Origin: Alphaproteobacteria bacterium | GTDB taxonomy: Bacteria > Pseudomonadota > Alphaproteobacteria > Rs-D84 | Direction of reading: 5' to 3' | NCBI GenBank assembly: GCA_015062545.1 | Contig: SUUL01000004.1 | Span: 1-64,000, forward strand | DNA: 64,000 nucleotides | Part shown: piece after piece, positions 19,165-29,082 of the stretch | Position numbering within the stretch: the stretch's first letter is position 1 | Layout: each line of letters begins with the position of its first letter | Notes under the pieces: generated by a model | The model's database searches: none | Told to the model about the DNA's origin: nothing | The model's input: the letters and a program-made list of their open reading frames with translations, nothing else | Translations under genes and position numbers: made by a program

Positions 19165-19738
19165 GTTTGAAACAATGAAAAAAATTATGTTCTTATTTGG
19201 TTTGTGTGTCTGCATGCCTGCTGTGGCCGAAGAAGGGGCGGCAGAAAATACAAAAACTGAAACAGTGGTTGTAGAGCGTATGTCCTGTTCAGATATGCAG
19301 GCACGTATCAAGGAATTAAGTGATGTAGAAGATGAAACCGGTGATGTTGCAGCAGAAATTGCCAGTTTAACCCAGGATTATCGCCGCAGTTGTATGCGAT
19401 CTGCAGCAGGGAGGCGGGCATCTACCACCACACGTGCGCCTGTGATTGTGGCAGAACCAGAACAGGTGGAAGAGGTTGAACCAGAACAGGCAACAGAAGA
19501 GGTCCCTGTTGAAACAGAAACTGTTGTGGAAGAGGTGTCTGTCGCAGAAGAAGTTGTGTCAGAAATTACACCAGAGCAAGAATTGGCAAATTTGGATGCG
19601 GGTTTATGTGCAGACGGCAGCAAGCCAAATCAATTTGGTTGTTGTGGGGATGAAATATTCAAGGATTTGGGTGATGCAATATTTGCGTGTTGCCCAAGGG
19701 GTGACGACACAACTGAATGTTTTCCGCCAATAAATTAA
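19154..19738 (+). CDS. Secreted hypothetical protein, E/V-rich, Cys-containing C-terminus
   Basis: Signal peptide (MKKIMFLFGLCVCMPAVAEE) and acidic low-complexity linker. Start may be the internal Met of MKKIMFLFGL. Confidence 0.7.
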   Translation: MNNRFETMKKIMFLFGLCVCMPAVAEEGAAENTKTETVVVERMSCSDMQARIKELSDVEDETGDVAAEIASLTQDYRRSCMRSAAGRRASTTTRAPVIVAEPEQVEEVEPEQATEEVPVETETVVEEVSVAEEVVSEITPEQELANLDAGLCADGSKPNQFGCCGDEIFKDLGDAIFACCPRGDDTTECFPPIN

Positions 19739-19835
19739 ATCTAATGACTTATCTAAAAGGAAAAACGATGGCTCATGTAACTTTTGTACACTACGCCATC
19801 GTTTTCCCTTTTATCTAAATCATTATCTTTAATTT
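19732..19835 (+). repeat. Copy A of the 104-nt palindromic hairpin element (41-22-41)
   Basis: Starts AAATTAAA, loop TCATGTAACTTTTGTACACTAC at offset 41, ends ATCATTATCTTTAATTT. Nearly identical to 63685-63788. Confidence 0.9.
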
Positions 19836-19890
19836 CTACCACCGCAAGGGGGGTGGCGTTTTTATCATTTTTATGATATAATTAACTGCT

Positions 19891-21075
19891 ATGGCGAGAG
19901 ATACTTATATTTCAGTTGGTAAAAAAATAAATGGATTTTCGTTTGCGAACTTGGGGTTGTTCACAGGATTTGCAGACGGTATTTATAATGCTGTATATTC
20001 GTTGGTGATTTTGGAAATTTTTCGCAGCAGTGCCATTGTCGGTGTTTATGTTACCTTGTATTCTGTGTTTTGTTTTGTGGTTGGGTTGTTTGTAAATGAA
20101 ATTTTGCGCCAGTTTTCCAAGGTACGTGTGTTTTATTTTGCATTATTGATGCTGGCGGTTTGCTATGCGATGATGAGTTTTTCAATCTTGCCACGTACGT
20201 TTATTATACTTGATTGGACGACCGGTATTGCGATTACGCTGTCTTCGGCATTGATACCATTGTTTATGTCGGATTTTTCAAAAAATATTGGGATGGCGCG
20301 GTTAAATTCGCGTTATCATTTGTGGTTAAATGTGGGTGCGCTGTTTGCACCAACGGTTGCAGTGTTTATAGCAAACAGGTTTGATAATCGTGCCGCGTTC
20401 TTTGGGTCGGCGATGATATATCTGATTGCGTGGGGTGTGTTTAAATACTTTAAAATTGTTCAGCAAGACAAAAAAATCAAAGCGGTTAATCCACGCCGTA
20501 CGTTTCGCGCGTTGTGGAAAAATACAGTTGCCTTTTTCCGGTTGCCAAATATGGCGCGTGCGTATGCGATAAATTTTGCGTATTATTCTTTGCGTGCGTT
20601 ACGTGTGTTGTATGTGCCAATTATTGTTATTGAAAATGGATTCTCTAAAGATACGTTGGGTTGGGTATTGACGTTGGGAATTATACCGTATTTGTTGTTA
20701 AGTGATTTGATGGGGCGGCTGGTAAAAAGATATGGTAAAACCATTTGGCTGATGTTGGGCTTTGGTTCTTTTGCGGTATTGTCAATGTTGGCAACGTTTG
20801 TGACGGGTATCCCATTGTTGGCGATATTTGTTGCATGGCAGATTTCAGGTGCATTGATGGAATCTGTGCATGATTTGTTATTCTTTGATAATGTGACGCG
20901 GGCACAACAAACAAAGTATTATGGTGTTTTCCGCACCAGTGTTAATTTGCCCAGTGTTATTGTGCCAACGTTGGGTGCTGCGATGATTGCGGTATATGGC
21001 GTAACCGCTGCGGTCTGGGCGATTACTGCAACGATTGGTGCGTTGGCGGTTGGGGTGCTGATAAAAAGAAAGTGA
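19891..21075 (+). CDS. MFS transporter
   Basis: About 11-12 TM segments in a 394 aa ORF. Confidence 0.8.
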   Translation: MARDTYISVGKKINGFSFANLGLFTGFADGIYNAVYSLVILEIFRSSAIVGVYVTLYSVFCFVVGLFVNEILRQFSKVRVFYFALLMLAVCYAMMSFSILPRTFIILDWTTGIAITLSSALIPLFMSDFSKNIGMARLNSRYHLWLNVGALFAPTVAVFIANRFDNRAAFFGSAMIYLIAWGVFKYFKIVQQDKKIKAVNPRRTFRALWKNTVAFFRLPNMARAYAINFAYYSLRALRVLYVPIIVIENGFSKDTLGWVLTLGIIPYLLLSDLMGRLVKRYGKTIWLMLGFGSFAVLSMLATFVTGIPLLAIFVAWQISGALMESVHDLLFFDNVTRAQQTKYYGVFRTSVNLPSVIVPTLGAAMIAVYGVTAAVWAITATIGALAVGVLIKRK

Positions 21076-21133
21076 TACTTGCAATTCCAAGAATTTCTTT
21101 GTATGATTTTCTTAAGAAAAAAGGGGAAAGTTT

Positions 21134-22219
21134 ATGGCAAAGAAAGAAGTTGTAAAAGAGGCAGGTGCGCCTGCAAAAAATCCAGCATTGGAATCTGCGT
21201 TGGCACAAATTCAAAAACAATTCGGTAAAGAAGCCATCATGAAAATGGGCGATGGTTCACAACAGAATATAGAAGCGATATCGTCTGGGTCGCTGGGGTT
21301 AGATATTGCATTGGGTGTTGGTGGTTATCCAAAGGGACGTATTGTTGAAATTTATGGCCCAGAATCTTCGGGTAAAACAACATTGGCGTTGCATGCGGTG
21401 GCTGAATCGCAGAAGAAGGGTGGAACATGTGCGTATATTGATGCAGAAAATGCCTTGGACCCATCTTATGCAAAAAAGTTGGGCGTTGATGTTTCTAATT
21501 TAATTATTTCACAGCCTGATTCTGGGGAACAAGCATTGGAAATTGCAGATACTTTGATTAAATCTGGGGCGGTTGATGTTGTTGTGATTGACTCGGTCGC
21601 GGCATTGGTGCCAAAGGCAGAACTGGAAGGAAATATTGGTGATTCTTTTGTTGGTACAACTGCGCGTTTGATGTCACAATCGTTAAAGAAATTGGCAGGC
21701 TCTGTATCGCGCAGCAATACATTGCTTATCTTTATCAATCAAATTCGTATGAAGATTGGTGTTATGTTTGGTAATCCAGAAACAACATCTGGTGGTAATG
21801 CATTAAAATTCTATGCATCTGTGCGCCTTGATATTCGCCGTACAGGACAAATTAAGGACAAGGAAGCCATTATTGGAAATGAAACGCGTGTCAAGGTTGT
21901 AAAGAACAAGGTTGCACCACCTTTCCGTACGGTTGACTTTAAGATTATGTATGGCGAAGGTATTAGTCGCATCAGTGAAATTTTGGATATGGGTGTGAAA
22001 TATGACCTGATTGAAAAGGCGGGCAGTTTCTATTCGTACAACAGTGAACGCATGGGCCAGGGCGAGGCCAATGCGCGTCAGTGGTTGAAAGATCATCCGG
22101 ATGTTCAAGAAGAATTGCTGAAAAAGATTATGGCGCGTTCTTCGGGTATTGCAGAAGAAATGACAACAGGGCCGGTTGATGATGATGAGGGAACAATGGT
22201 TGGTGAAGTTGAAGAATAA
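21134..22219 (+). CDS. recA: Recombinase RecA
   Basis: [41 protein letters not shown]...[30 protein letters not shown]. Confidence 0.99.
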   Translation: MAKKEVVKEAGAPAKNPALESALAQIQKQFGKEAIMKMGDGSQQNIEAISSGSLGLDIALGVGGYPKGRIVEIYGPESSGKTTLALHAVAESQKKGGTCAYIDAENALDPSYAKKLGVDVSNLIISQPDSGEQALEIADTLIKSGAVDVVVIDSVAALVPKAELEGNIGDSFVGTTARLMSQSLKKLAGSVSRSNTLLIFINQIRMKIGVMFGNPETTSGGNALKFYASVRLDIRRTGQIKDKEAIIGNETRVKVVKNKVAPPFRTVDFKIMYGEGISRISEILDMGVKYDLIEKAGSFYSYNSERMGQGEANARQWLKDHPDVQEELLKKIMARSSGIAEEMTTGPVDDDEGTMVGEVEE

Positions 22220-22371
22220 AGCAAAGGGCATAATATGACCGATTTATCAGAAGGATAAACAAAGGAGTTGATGATGAAACCGGAAATAGATGAATGGTAA
22301 AGATTTAACCCCGACCGGGAAAACCTGGTTGGGGTAATTTGTCATAATAAAACAAACCAAAGGGATGAAAT

Positions 22372-23268
22372 ATGAATATAGATAGGGCGTGGGCATTAAC
22401 AAAAATCTTTTTTCAATCACATGTTTTTAATTGGCCTTGGCGGTCGCGTGAACATAGACGCGATGTCAGAACAAATGTTTTATCCCGCGTTGCACCTGCG
22501 TACTTCAAACGTTATCTGCCAGCAGCGATGGCGGTAAAAGAAACCGAAGTTATCAAAGATGATAAAAACGAAAAGATTTTTACAATCTGGCAACAGGGCG
22601 AAGAAAACGCGCCTGAATTGGTAAAGTCTTGTTTTCGCAGTATCAGAAAACACTGTAAACAAGAATTGGTTGTTTTGGATGACAGTAATATTTTTGATTA
22701 TATAACCTTGCCAGATGTTATTGTGCAAAAGTACAAGGCTGGAAAAATTCGCCGTGCACATTTTGCGGATATTTGTCGTGTGGAACTGCTGTACCAATAT
22801 GGTGGTATTTGGTTGGATTCAACAGACTTTGTAGTAAGCCCAATTCCAAAATGGATTATCGATCAAGATTTCTTTATGTACCTGGTTGGTGATAAAGTAG
22901 GGCAGAAATATATGTTCTGTCAGAACTGTTTTATTCGTGGACGCAAAGGCTCTTTCTTGTTGGGGGCATGGCGGGCAATGATTTTAGATTATTGGATGCA
23001 TGAAGAAAAATCATTTGATTATTTTATGCATCAGATGTTATTCCAGACACTGGTGCAAAATGAGCCGCGCGCAATGAAATATTTTGCCGAAATGCCACAT
23101 GTTGATCAATATCCAACACATACACTGTGGCATGAATATAAGTTCCAACCTTATGATGAAAAGTTGTTCAAAGAACTGACCAAAGATGCGTTCTTCCAAA
23201 AGACGGCGTATGCAGATGCACCGCGGCCGGGGACTTTCTCGCAGGCGATTTGTGATATGAATAAATAA
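22372..23268 (+). CDS. Capsular polysaccharide/glycosyltransferase (DXD sugar-binding type)
   Basis: KIFTIWQQGEENAPELVKSCFRSI...ADICRVELLYQYGGIWLDST. Confidence 0.85.
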   Translation: MNIDRAWALTKIFFQSHVFNWPWRSREHRRDVRTNVLSRVAPAYFKRYLPAAMAVKETEVIKDDKNEKIFTIWQQGEENAPELVKSCFRSIRKHCKQELVVLDDSNIFDYITLPDVIVQKYKAGKIRRAHFADICRVELLYQYGGIWLDSTDFVVSPIPKWIIDQDFFMYLVGDKVGQKYMFCQNCFIRGRKGSFLLGAWRAMILDYWMHEEKSFDYFMHQMLFQTLVQNEPRAMKYFAEMPHVDQYPTHTLWHEYKFQPYDEKLFKELTKDAFFQKTAYADAPRPGTFSQAICDMNK

Positions 23269-23272
23269 GGGG

Positions 23273-24292
23273 ATGTGTATGCCAAAGATTTCTGTAATTA
23301 TTCCAATTTACAATGTAGAAAAATATTTGCGCAGATGTTTGGATAGTGTGTTAAATCAGACTTTTGCTGACTGGGAAGCAATTTGTGTAAACGATGGCAG
23401 CCCTGATAATAGTGATATTATCTTGGCGGAATATGCCGCAAAAGATGCGCGTTTCAAAATCGTAAATAAAAAAAATGGCGGTTTGTCTGATGCGCGTAAT
23501 GCCGGGATGCAGGTTGCAACTGGGGATTATATTTTGTATCTGGACAGTGATGACTTTATTCATCCGCAAACCATGGAAATTGCATATTCATTGGCTGTGC
23601 GTGATGGGGCTGACATCGTATCGTTTACGTATGACAGAATTTATCGACCACAATTAATGGTGCGACATGTTTTGAAAATGGATACTGATAATGTAATTCC
23701 AAAACGTATGAATAAAAAGTATGATGTTGCAAAAATAAAAACACTTGTAACAGATGATGTGTATGAATACGCAACGGAACGTACGCATAATAAACCTGGT
23801 AAGAAAAAGAAATGGCTGATTAAGCATTGCCAGGTGTGGAAGAATTTGTATCGGCGTGAACTGATTGCAGATATTCCTTTTATCAAGGGCTTGCTGTTTG
23901 AAGATTTCCCGTGGTGGAGTGAAGTTATGTTGCGTAATCCGCGTGTGACGATTGCACCATTACCATTGTATTTCTATATTCCAAATTTTGGTGGAATTGT
24001 TTTAAGTGCAAAACAATTACGTATTATGCAGAGTTTGTGTACCGGAATAAAAACCGCCTTTTTGAAATATCAACAGGAGGCAACACCATATCAAATGGAA
24101 CAATGGTCAAAAAATTTTCAGTGGTATTTTATTAACTGGGCATTTCGTAAAATAAAATATATGGCTGGCGCAGAAGATATGTCTGCAGCACGTGCGTGCT
24201 TCCAAGAACTGCAACAGGTTGGGGCGTTGGATAATCCGCCGTATAGATGGGCGCGAAAATTACGCCAAGATATATTGAATTTTATAAAATAA
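23273..24292 (+). CDS. Glycosyltransferase family 2
   Basis: KISVIIPIYNVEKYLRRCLDSVLNQTF...NDGSPDNS...GGLSDARNAGM...YLDSDD. Start may be the second Met at 23279. Confidence 0.95.
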   Translation: MCMPKISVIIPIYNVEKYLRRCLDSVLNQTFADWEAICVNDGSPDNSDIILAEYAAKDARFKIVNKKNGGLSDARNAGMQVATGDYILYLDSDDFIHPQTMEIAYSLAVRDGADIVSFTYDRIYRPQLMVRHVLKMDTDNVIPKRMNKKYDVAKIKTLVTDDVYEYATERTHNKPGKKKKWLIKHCQVWKNLYRRELIADIPFIKGLLFEDFPWWSEVMLRNPRVTIAPLPLYFYIPNFGGIVLSAKQLRIMQSLCTGIKTAFLKYQQEATPYQMEQWSKNFQWYFINWAFRKIKYMAGAEDMSAARACFQELQQVGALDNPPYRWARKLRQDILNFIK

Positions 24293-24295
24293 TGA

Positions 24296-24322
24296 ATGAC
24301 CCGTGTTATGCGGGTCATTTAT
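24296..24322 (+). terminator. Rho-independent terminator
   Basis: aatgacccgtgttatgcgggtcattt. Confidence 0.7.
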
Positions 24323-24373
24323 TGCTTGATTTTGTTTTCATTTAGTATATAATCACAAGGCTTTGAATTTGTT

Positions 24374-24448
24374 GCGGGCATAGTACAAAGGCTAGTATGC
24401 AAGCCTTCCAAGCTTGAAATGCGGGTTCGATTCCCGCTGCCCGCACCA
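24374..24448 (+). tRNA. tRNA-Gly(TCC)
   Basis: Acceptor GCGGGCA/TGCCCGC, anticodon loop CTTCCAA, T loop TTCGATT, encoded CCA. Confidence 0.93.
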
Positions 24449-24504
24449 CACTTCGCCCAGGCTTCGTGTGGCAAGCCACAAGAAAAGATGTGGCGAATAA
24501 GTTC

Positions 24505-24591
24505 GGGCGTGCGCCGGAGTTGGAGAGCCGGGGCAGACTGTAAATCTGTTGGCTTAAGCCTGAGCTGGTTCGAATCCAGCCACTCCCACCA
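24505..24591 (+). tRNA. tRNA-Tyr(GTA)
   Basis: GCAGACTGTAAATCTGT anticodon arm, long variable arm, GCTGGTTCGAATCCAGC T arm, CCA. Acceptor GGGCGTG/CACTCCC has one mismatch. Confidence 0.88.
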
Positions 24592-24597
24592 TTAAAA

Positions 24598-24622
24598 CGA
24601 CCCACCTTGTGTGGGTCTTTTT
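24598..24622 (+). terminator. Rho-independent terminator
   Basis: acgacccaccttgtgtgggtcttttt. Confidence 0.75.
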
Positions 24623-24734
24623 AATGGTCTGGGCAGTCTGAGATGAGAACCAGCGGTTCGACAATGAGTAATTTTTGCAAACATAGTGCAGCTAAATTGT
24701 TAGGAATGTTTTGCGGCGCACGTTTTTTATAAAT

Positions 24735-24762
24735 TTGCATTTTATGATAAAAGGAGTATAAT
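24735..24762 (+). promoter_or_regulatory. Sigma70-type promoter
   Basis: TTGCAT (24735-24740), 16 nt spacer, TATAAT (24757-24762). Confidence 0.6.
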
Positions 24763-24768
24763 GCTCGT

Positions 24769-24998
24769 TGAATCTGAGAGATTGGATTCGGGGCTGTAGC
24801 AAGCCTTATCAGTTCGGTGCGAAAGCATCGTTAGTTTTGTTGATGTTTCGGTGCTTTTTGCACCGCAATAACCCTGACGCTCGTTTCTTGTGGTCGGGGA
24901 GTCGTGTGTTATACAACAGGGAATAACCTAAAGACCACGAAGTCATTTAACTGATATGATTGCTAACTCCCCGACCGCCAATTTCGGCGGTTTTCTTT
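24769..24998 (+). ncRNA. Structured leader RNA / candidate attenuator upstream of RgpF-like gene
   Basis: GGTCGGGGAGT (24892-24902) is complementary to ACTCCCCGACC (24966-24976). An alternative GTGGTC/GACCAC pairing exists. Terminator ACCGCC-aatttc-GGCGGT-tttctttt follows. Confidence 0.5.
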
Positions 24999-25020
24999 TA
25001 GCAAAAAAGGGGGAAGAAAT

Positions 25021-26599
25021 GAATTTTTTTTCGCATAATAAGTTGGATTATGATGTTATCAAAAGATCAAAGTATTTTAATAAAAAGTGGTATTTAGAGA
25101 CGTATCCTGATGTTTTGAAATCTGGAATGAATCCGATAGATCATTATTTGAAGAAAGGCTGGAAAGAAAAACATAATCCATCAGAAAGTTTTGATGGAAA
25201 TGCGTATTTGAAAGAAAATATGGATGTAAAAAATGCGAAGATGAATCCGTTGTTGCACTATGAAAGATATGGTCGCTATGAAGGACGCAGAGGTGGTATA
25301 AAAATAAAACAAAAAGTGACTTATAATGTGAATGTAATAAAAAAAATTGCGCATTATTTTAATAAAAATTTTGCTAAGTTGCTTTATCGTAATGTTATTA
25401 AACAGAACAAAAATAAACGTGTTTTAGTGGTTTTGCATTTGTTTTATATGGAATCTTGGAACGCAATAAAATTGTATTTGGATAATCTAAAAGCTTATGA
25501 TTATGATTTGGTTGTGACCTATGTTAGGGGATGTTATGATAAGAGGGTTTTGTCAAAAATAAAAGAATTTAATAAAAATGTGAAGATGTATATGTATCCG
25601 AACAGAGGGTTCGATATAGGGCCTTTTTTAGATGTGTTACAGAAAATCAATCTTGCTGATTATGATATAGTCTTTAAACTGCATAGTAAGGGGATTTATA
25701 GAAAACAAATATATATTTATAACCAAATTTTTAAAAATAAAGATTGGTTCTATAACTTATACAATGGTATTTTGGGTGAATTTTCTGTCCATAAAGTGAT
25801 GAAAGCTTTTTCAAACAATAAAAATATTGGCGTGGTGGCAAGTAAAAATTTAATTGTTTGTGATCCAAAGCATAAACAGAATCTGACACAAGAAATTGCA
25901 GAGAAATATAAAATCAAGCTACATAAGAATTATAGATATGTCGCAGGTAGTTGTTTTGCGATAAGGGCAGAGGGGTTGGAAAAAATAAAAAAACAAAATT
26001 TAACAATAAAGAATTTTTCATGTACGAAGCGTGGTATTTTTTCATTGGCGCATGCTATGGAAAGAATAATTTGTGCTATGATAGAAAAACAAGGAAATAT
26101 AATTTACGGCCTTAAAGTACCTCATCCAATATATAAAAGCGAGCTTGAAATAGCACAAAAAACATCATCGTTGCGATTGTTGGATGATAGAAGATTTGTA
26201 TTGGATGATGAATTTTTTTATCGAGGTTTGGAGGGGAAAAAAATTCGAAATTATTATGTGAAGAGAATAGCGCTTGGGGATATAAATCGTAGCTGGAAAG
26301 GAAAGATATTTAAATTGCATGAATGTGCACCATATATTTATTTGAAGGGTAATTCGCAGGCTTACAATAGATATTGTAAAGAAAATAAAAGAATGTTTAA
26401 TATTGAAATGTCACAGCATCGTTTTGATTGTTTGGTGTCTTGTATAGAATCCAAAGGATTTAATGCCAAAAGCATGCCGGTTATCAACGCAGCAGATAAT
26501 GTTATTATGGATGGACAACACCGAAGCTGTTATTTGTTAAGTAAGTTTGGCACAGAGCATAAAGTACGGGCTTTGTTTATTGAGTTTGTAAAAGGTTAA
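25021..26599 (+). CDS. RgpF-type (rhamnan synthesis) glycosylation protein with C-terminal ParB-like region
   Basis: WYLETYPDV...NPIDHYLKKGWKEKHNPSESFD repeats; KNKRVLVVLHLFYMESW...YPNRGFDIGPFL...VFKLHSKG (RgpF); C-terminal VINAADNVIMDGQHRSCYLLSKFG. Confidence 0.8.
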
Positions 26600-26624
26600 A
26601 ACACCCCGCAAGGGGTGTTTTTTT
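26598..26624 (+). terminator. Rho-independent terminator (bidirectional between convergent genes)
   Basis: aaacaccccgcaaggggtgttttttt. Confidence 0.8.
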
Positions 26625-26628
26625 ATGA

Positions 26629-28260
26629 TTACTCTTCAACTTCGTATTCTTCAATTAAAGAACGTTTGACTGTTTCCAGTTTTGTTGGTTGATATTCTGT
26701 ACTGGTTATCGTGGTGGTGTCGTCTGTTGATATAATCGCAACAACTTGGGATGGGGTGGCATTAGATTTCTTGGTTATGTGTGCCCCAATGGTTTTACTG
26801 CGATATTTATCAGATAAATGTTCCGGAATACGTATGTAATCATCTGGGTCTATGCCGGGTGTTTCCAGACCAAACGCATCCGCGCTTTCAATATTGTCTG
26901 GGGTCAGGCCGTATATTGGTTTGATAAAGTTTGTTTGGGCAGATTTTATTTCGCGCGGTGTGCCAGACCCGTCCAGTTGTACAATGCGTAATGAACGTTC
27001 GGATGTGCCGTTGGGCTTTAATCTGAACAGACCGTCTGTGCCCATATAACCACTGGGGTCCAGTAAATAAGCAGCGTTAGACTTGTTGGAATATATCATC
27101 CCAATCGCCATGTTTGCCGCATCGTATCCAAATGTGGCCAGCCTGTTTGGTTGGGTGCCAGATACTTGTTCGTACAGTGATGCAAAATTTTGATTTATAT
27201 TTGGCAGGGTTGCAAATTTTGCACCAGACATTGTAAAGTCACCAGTAATATCAGAACCATCCCACATTGTTGTACCATAAAAACGTGCATCGCGTGCGCT
27301 GACATCATAATAACGCAAAAATGATGCCAACGATTTTGTGTCATCGCCATTACCCAAGAATAATACTGCGTCGTACGGTACGTGACCCAATGTTTCGGTT
27401 TTTTCCAGTTTTTCCAGTTGCAGATTCAGACTGGTTTCTTCGGCAGGGGTTAATGTTTCGTTCGTTAATATATCGGACAGTACTTGGCGTGCGCGCGTGT
27501 GTGCCGCCGTGCGCGCAGTATTCATGGCCGCCGTGCGTGCAGCGTCCTTGATAGATTCAGAATCATGTTCTGTATAATAGAATATACCAACCAATGGTAA
27601 TTCATAATTTTCGGCAACTTGTTTGGCGGCACCGCTCATCATACGGCCAGAAGGTGTGTTTGGAGCCAATATAATAAATTGTTTTACTTCATCAGATGTC
27701 ATTTCACGAATAATTGCTTCGATACTGTTTGTGGGCATCAGGGCCATTGTCATTATGCCGTTACCAACAGCAGATGCATCAGATGTAAATGATATAACAG
27801 GTAATTCTGTTGGCTTGGATTCGCGAAGGGTGCGAACGTTGTCCGAAAATACAGGGCCAATAATAATGTCGCTGTCTGTGGCTAGAATTGATTTTATTGT
27901 GTCAGGTAAATTCACACTGGAATCATAAAAAGATACGGATAGATTTTGTGGTGCGCTTTGTAAGACCGCTGTCTCAATAGATGTGCGGATTGTTTGCCCA
28001 ATCGTGGCATTGTCGCCAGACAGGGGTAACAGTACCGCCATATTATGCGCGTCACCAGATGCATCAGACGTGCCATATCCATCAGATGGGCGGCCGTATT
28101 GCATGTGGCGTGGGGTTCCTGTAATCATTGTGTCGTAATCTGCAAACCAATCGGTGCCTGTGTCTGTAATGCCAGAACATCCCGCCAAGGTAAGTATTGC
28201 TGTGATATATCCAAAAATTCTGTTTATATACATTGAAAAATCCATTTTATTTTGTATCAT
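26629..28260 (-). CDS. Penicillin-binding protein activator LpoA/LppC-like lipoprotein
   Basis: Lipobox LTLAGCSG; NMAVLLPLSGDNATIGQTIRTSIETAVLQ periplasmic-binding fold; divergent from rsmI, as lpoA is adjacent to rsmI in E. coli. Confidence 0.8.
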   Translation of the reverse strand: MIQNKMDFSMYINRIFGYITAILTLAGCSGITDTGTDWFADYDTMITGTPRHMQYGRPSDGYGTSDASGDAHNMAVLLPLSGDNATIGQTIRTSIETAVLQSAPQNLSVSFYDSSVNLPDTIKSILATDSDIIIGPVFSDNVRTLRESKPTELPVISFTSDASAVGNGIMTMALMPTNSIEAIIREMTSDEVKQFIILAPNTPSGRMMSGAAKQVAENYELPLVGIFYYTEHDSESIKDAARTAAMNTARTAAHTRARQVLSDILTNETLTPAEETSLNLQLEKLEKTETLGHVPYDAVLFLGNGDDTKSLASFLRYYDVSARDARFYGTTMWDGSDITGDFTMSGAKFATLPNINQNFASLYEQVSGTQPNRLATFGYDAANMAIGMIYSNKSNAAYLLDPSGYMGTDGLFRLKPNGTSERSLRIVQLDGSGTPREIKSAQTNFIKPIYGLTPDNIESADAFGLETPGIDPDDYIRIPEHLSDKYRSKTIGAHITKKSNATPSQVVAIISTDDTTTITSTEYQPTKLETVKRSLIEEYEVEE

Positions 28261-28281
28261 TTTACTATAAAAGGATTCTAA

Positions 28282-29082
28282 ATGCAAACAGGCTTGTATA
28301 TTGTTGGAACACCAATCGGAAATTTGGCTGATATGTCGCCACGCGCGATAGAGGTTTTGCAAAATGTTGACTTGATTGCGGCGGAAGATACGCGTGTGTT
28401 TGGCAAGTTGGCATCGCATTTTAATATTAAAACAAAGCGTATTTCATGTCATGAGCATAATGAACGTGAGGTTGTCCCAAGTATAATTGAAAAAATTCAA
28501 TCCGGTATGGCGATTGCGTGTGTCAGTGATGCAGGTATGCCGGGGGTGTCTGACCCGGGGTTTCGTTTGGTACGCGCTGCGCGCAGTGCAGGGGTGCCGG
28601 TATTTGTTGTGCCAGGGCCAGTGGCGGCAATAAGTGCGCTGGTGTTATCTGGCTTTCCAACAGACAGGTTTACATTCTGTGGGTTCTTTGATGAAAAGAA
28701 ATTGCGTGATGACAATAAAATTCCACATACGATTATTTATTATGAAAGTCCAAATCGTATTATGGCGACAGTCGCAGCAATGGCGCGTGTCATGCCAGAA
28801 AGAAAAATTGCCATTGTGCGTGAAATTACAAAAATTCATGAAGAAGCAATTATTGGTTATCCTGCAGAATTATTATCTATGACACCACCACGTGGGGAAA
28901 TCGTTATTGTCGTTGCACCACGACCAGAGATAAAAATGTCCGATGCAGAAATTAGTTCTATTGTAAATGAAATTGCGGCAACTTCGATGAAGGGGGCTGC
29001 GGCAGAATTGGCGGCACGCAGTGGTATTTCCAAGAAAGAAGCATATAAACGCTTGTTGGAACAAGGGGGCGGAAATGATTAA
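28282..29082 (+). CDS. rsmI: 16S rRNA (cytidine1402-2'-O)-methyltransferase
   Basis: LYIVGTPIGNLADMSPRAIEVLQNVDLIAAEDTR...SDAGMPGVSDPGFRLV. Confidence 0.96.
   Translation: MQTGLYIVGTPIGNLADMSPRAIEVLQNVDLIAAEDTRVFGKLASHFNIKTKRISCHEHNEREVVPSIIEKIQSGMAIACVSDAGMPGVSDPGFRLVRAARSAGVPVFVVPGPVAAISALVLSGFPTDRFTFCGFFDEKKLRDDNKIPHTIIYYESPNRIMATVAAMARVMPERKIAIVREITKIHEEAIIGYPAELLSMTPPRGEIVIVVAPRPEIKMSDAEISSIVNEIAATSMKGAAAELAARSGISKKEAYKRLLEQGGGND

Noticed and set aside
24769-24998. Assignment as tmRNA, 6S or RNase P RNA
   Set aside because: No tag-peptide reading frame, no GAGGAAAGTCC P4 motif, and no clear 6S rod with a central bubble; left as unassigned structured RNA.
24956-25020. Upstream start of RgpF-like ORF (MIANSPTANFGGFLLAKKGEE)
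   Set aside because: It reads through the terminator hairpin; ATG 25021 has a good RBS (gggggaag).
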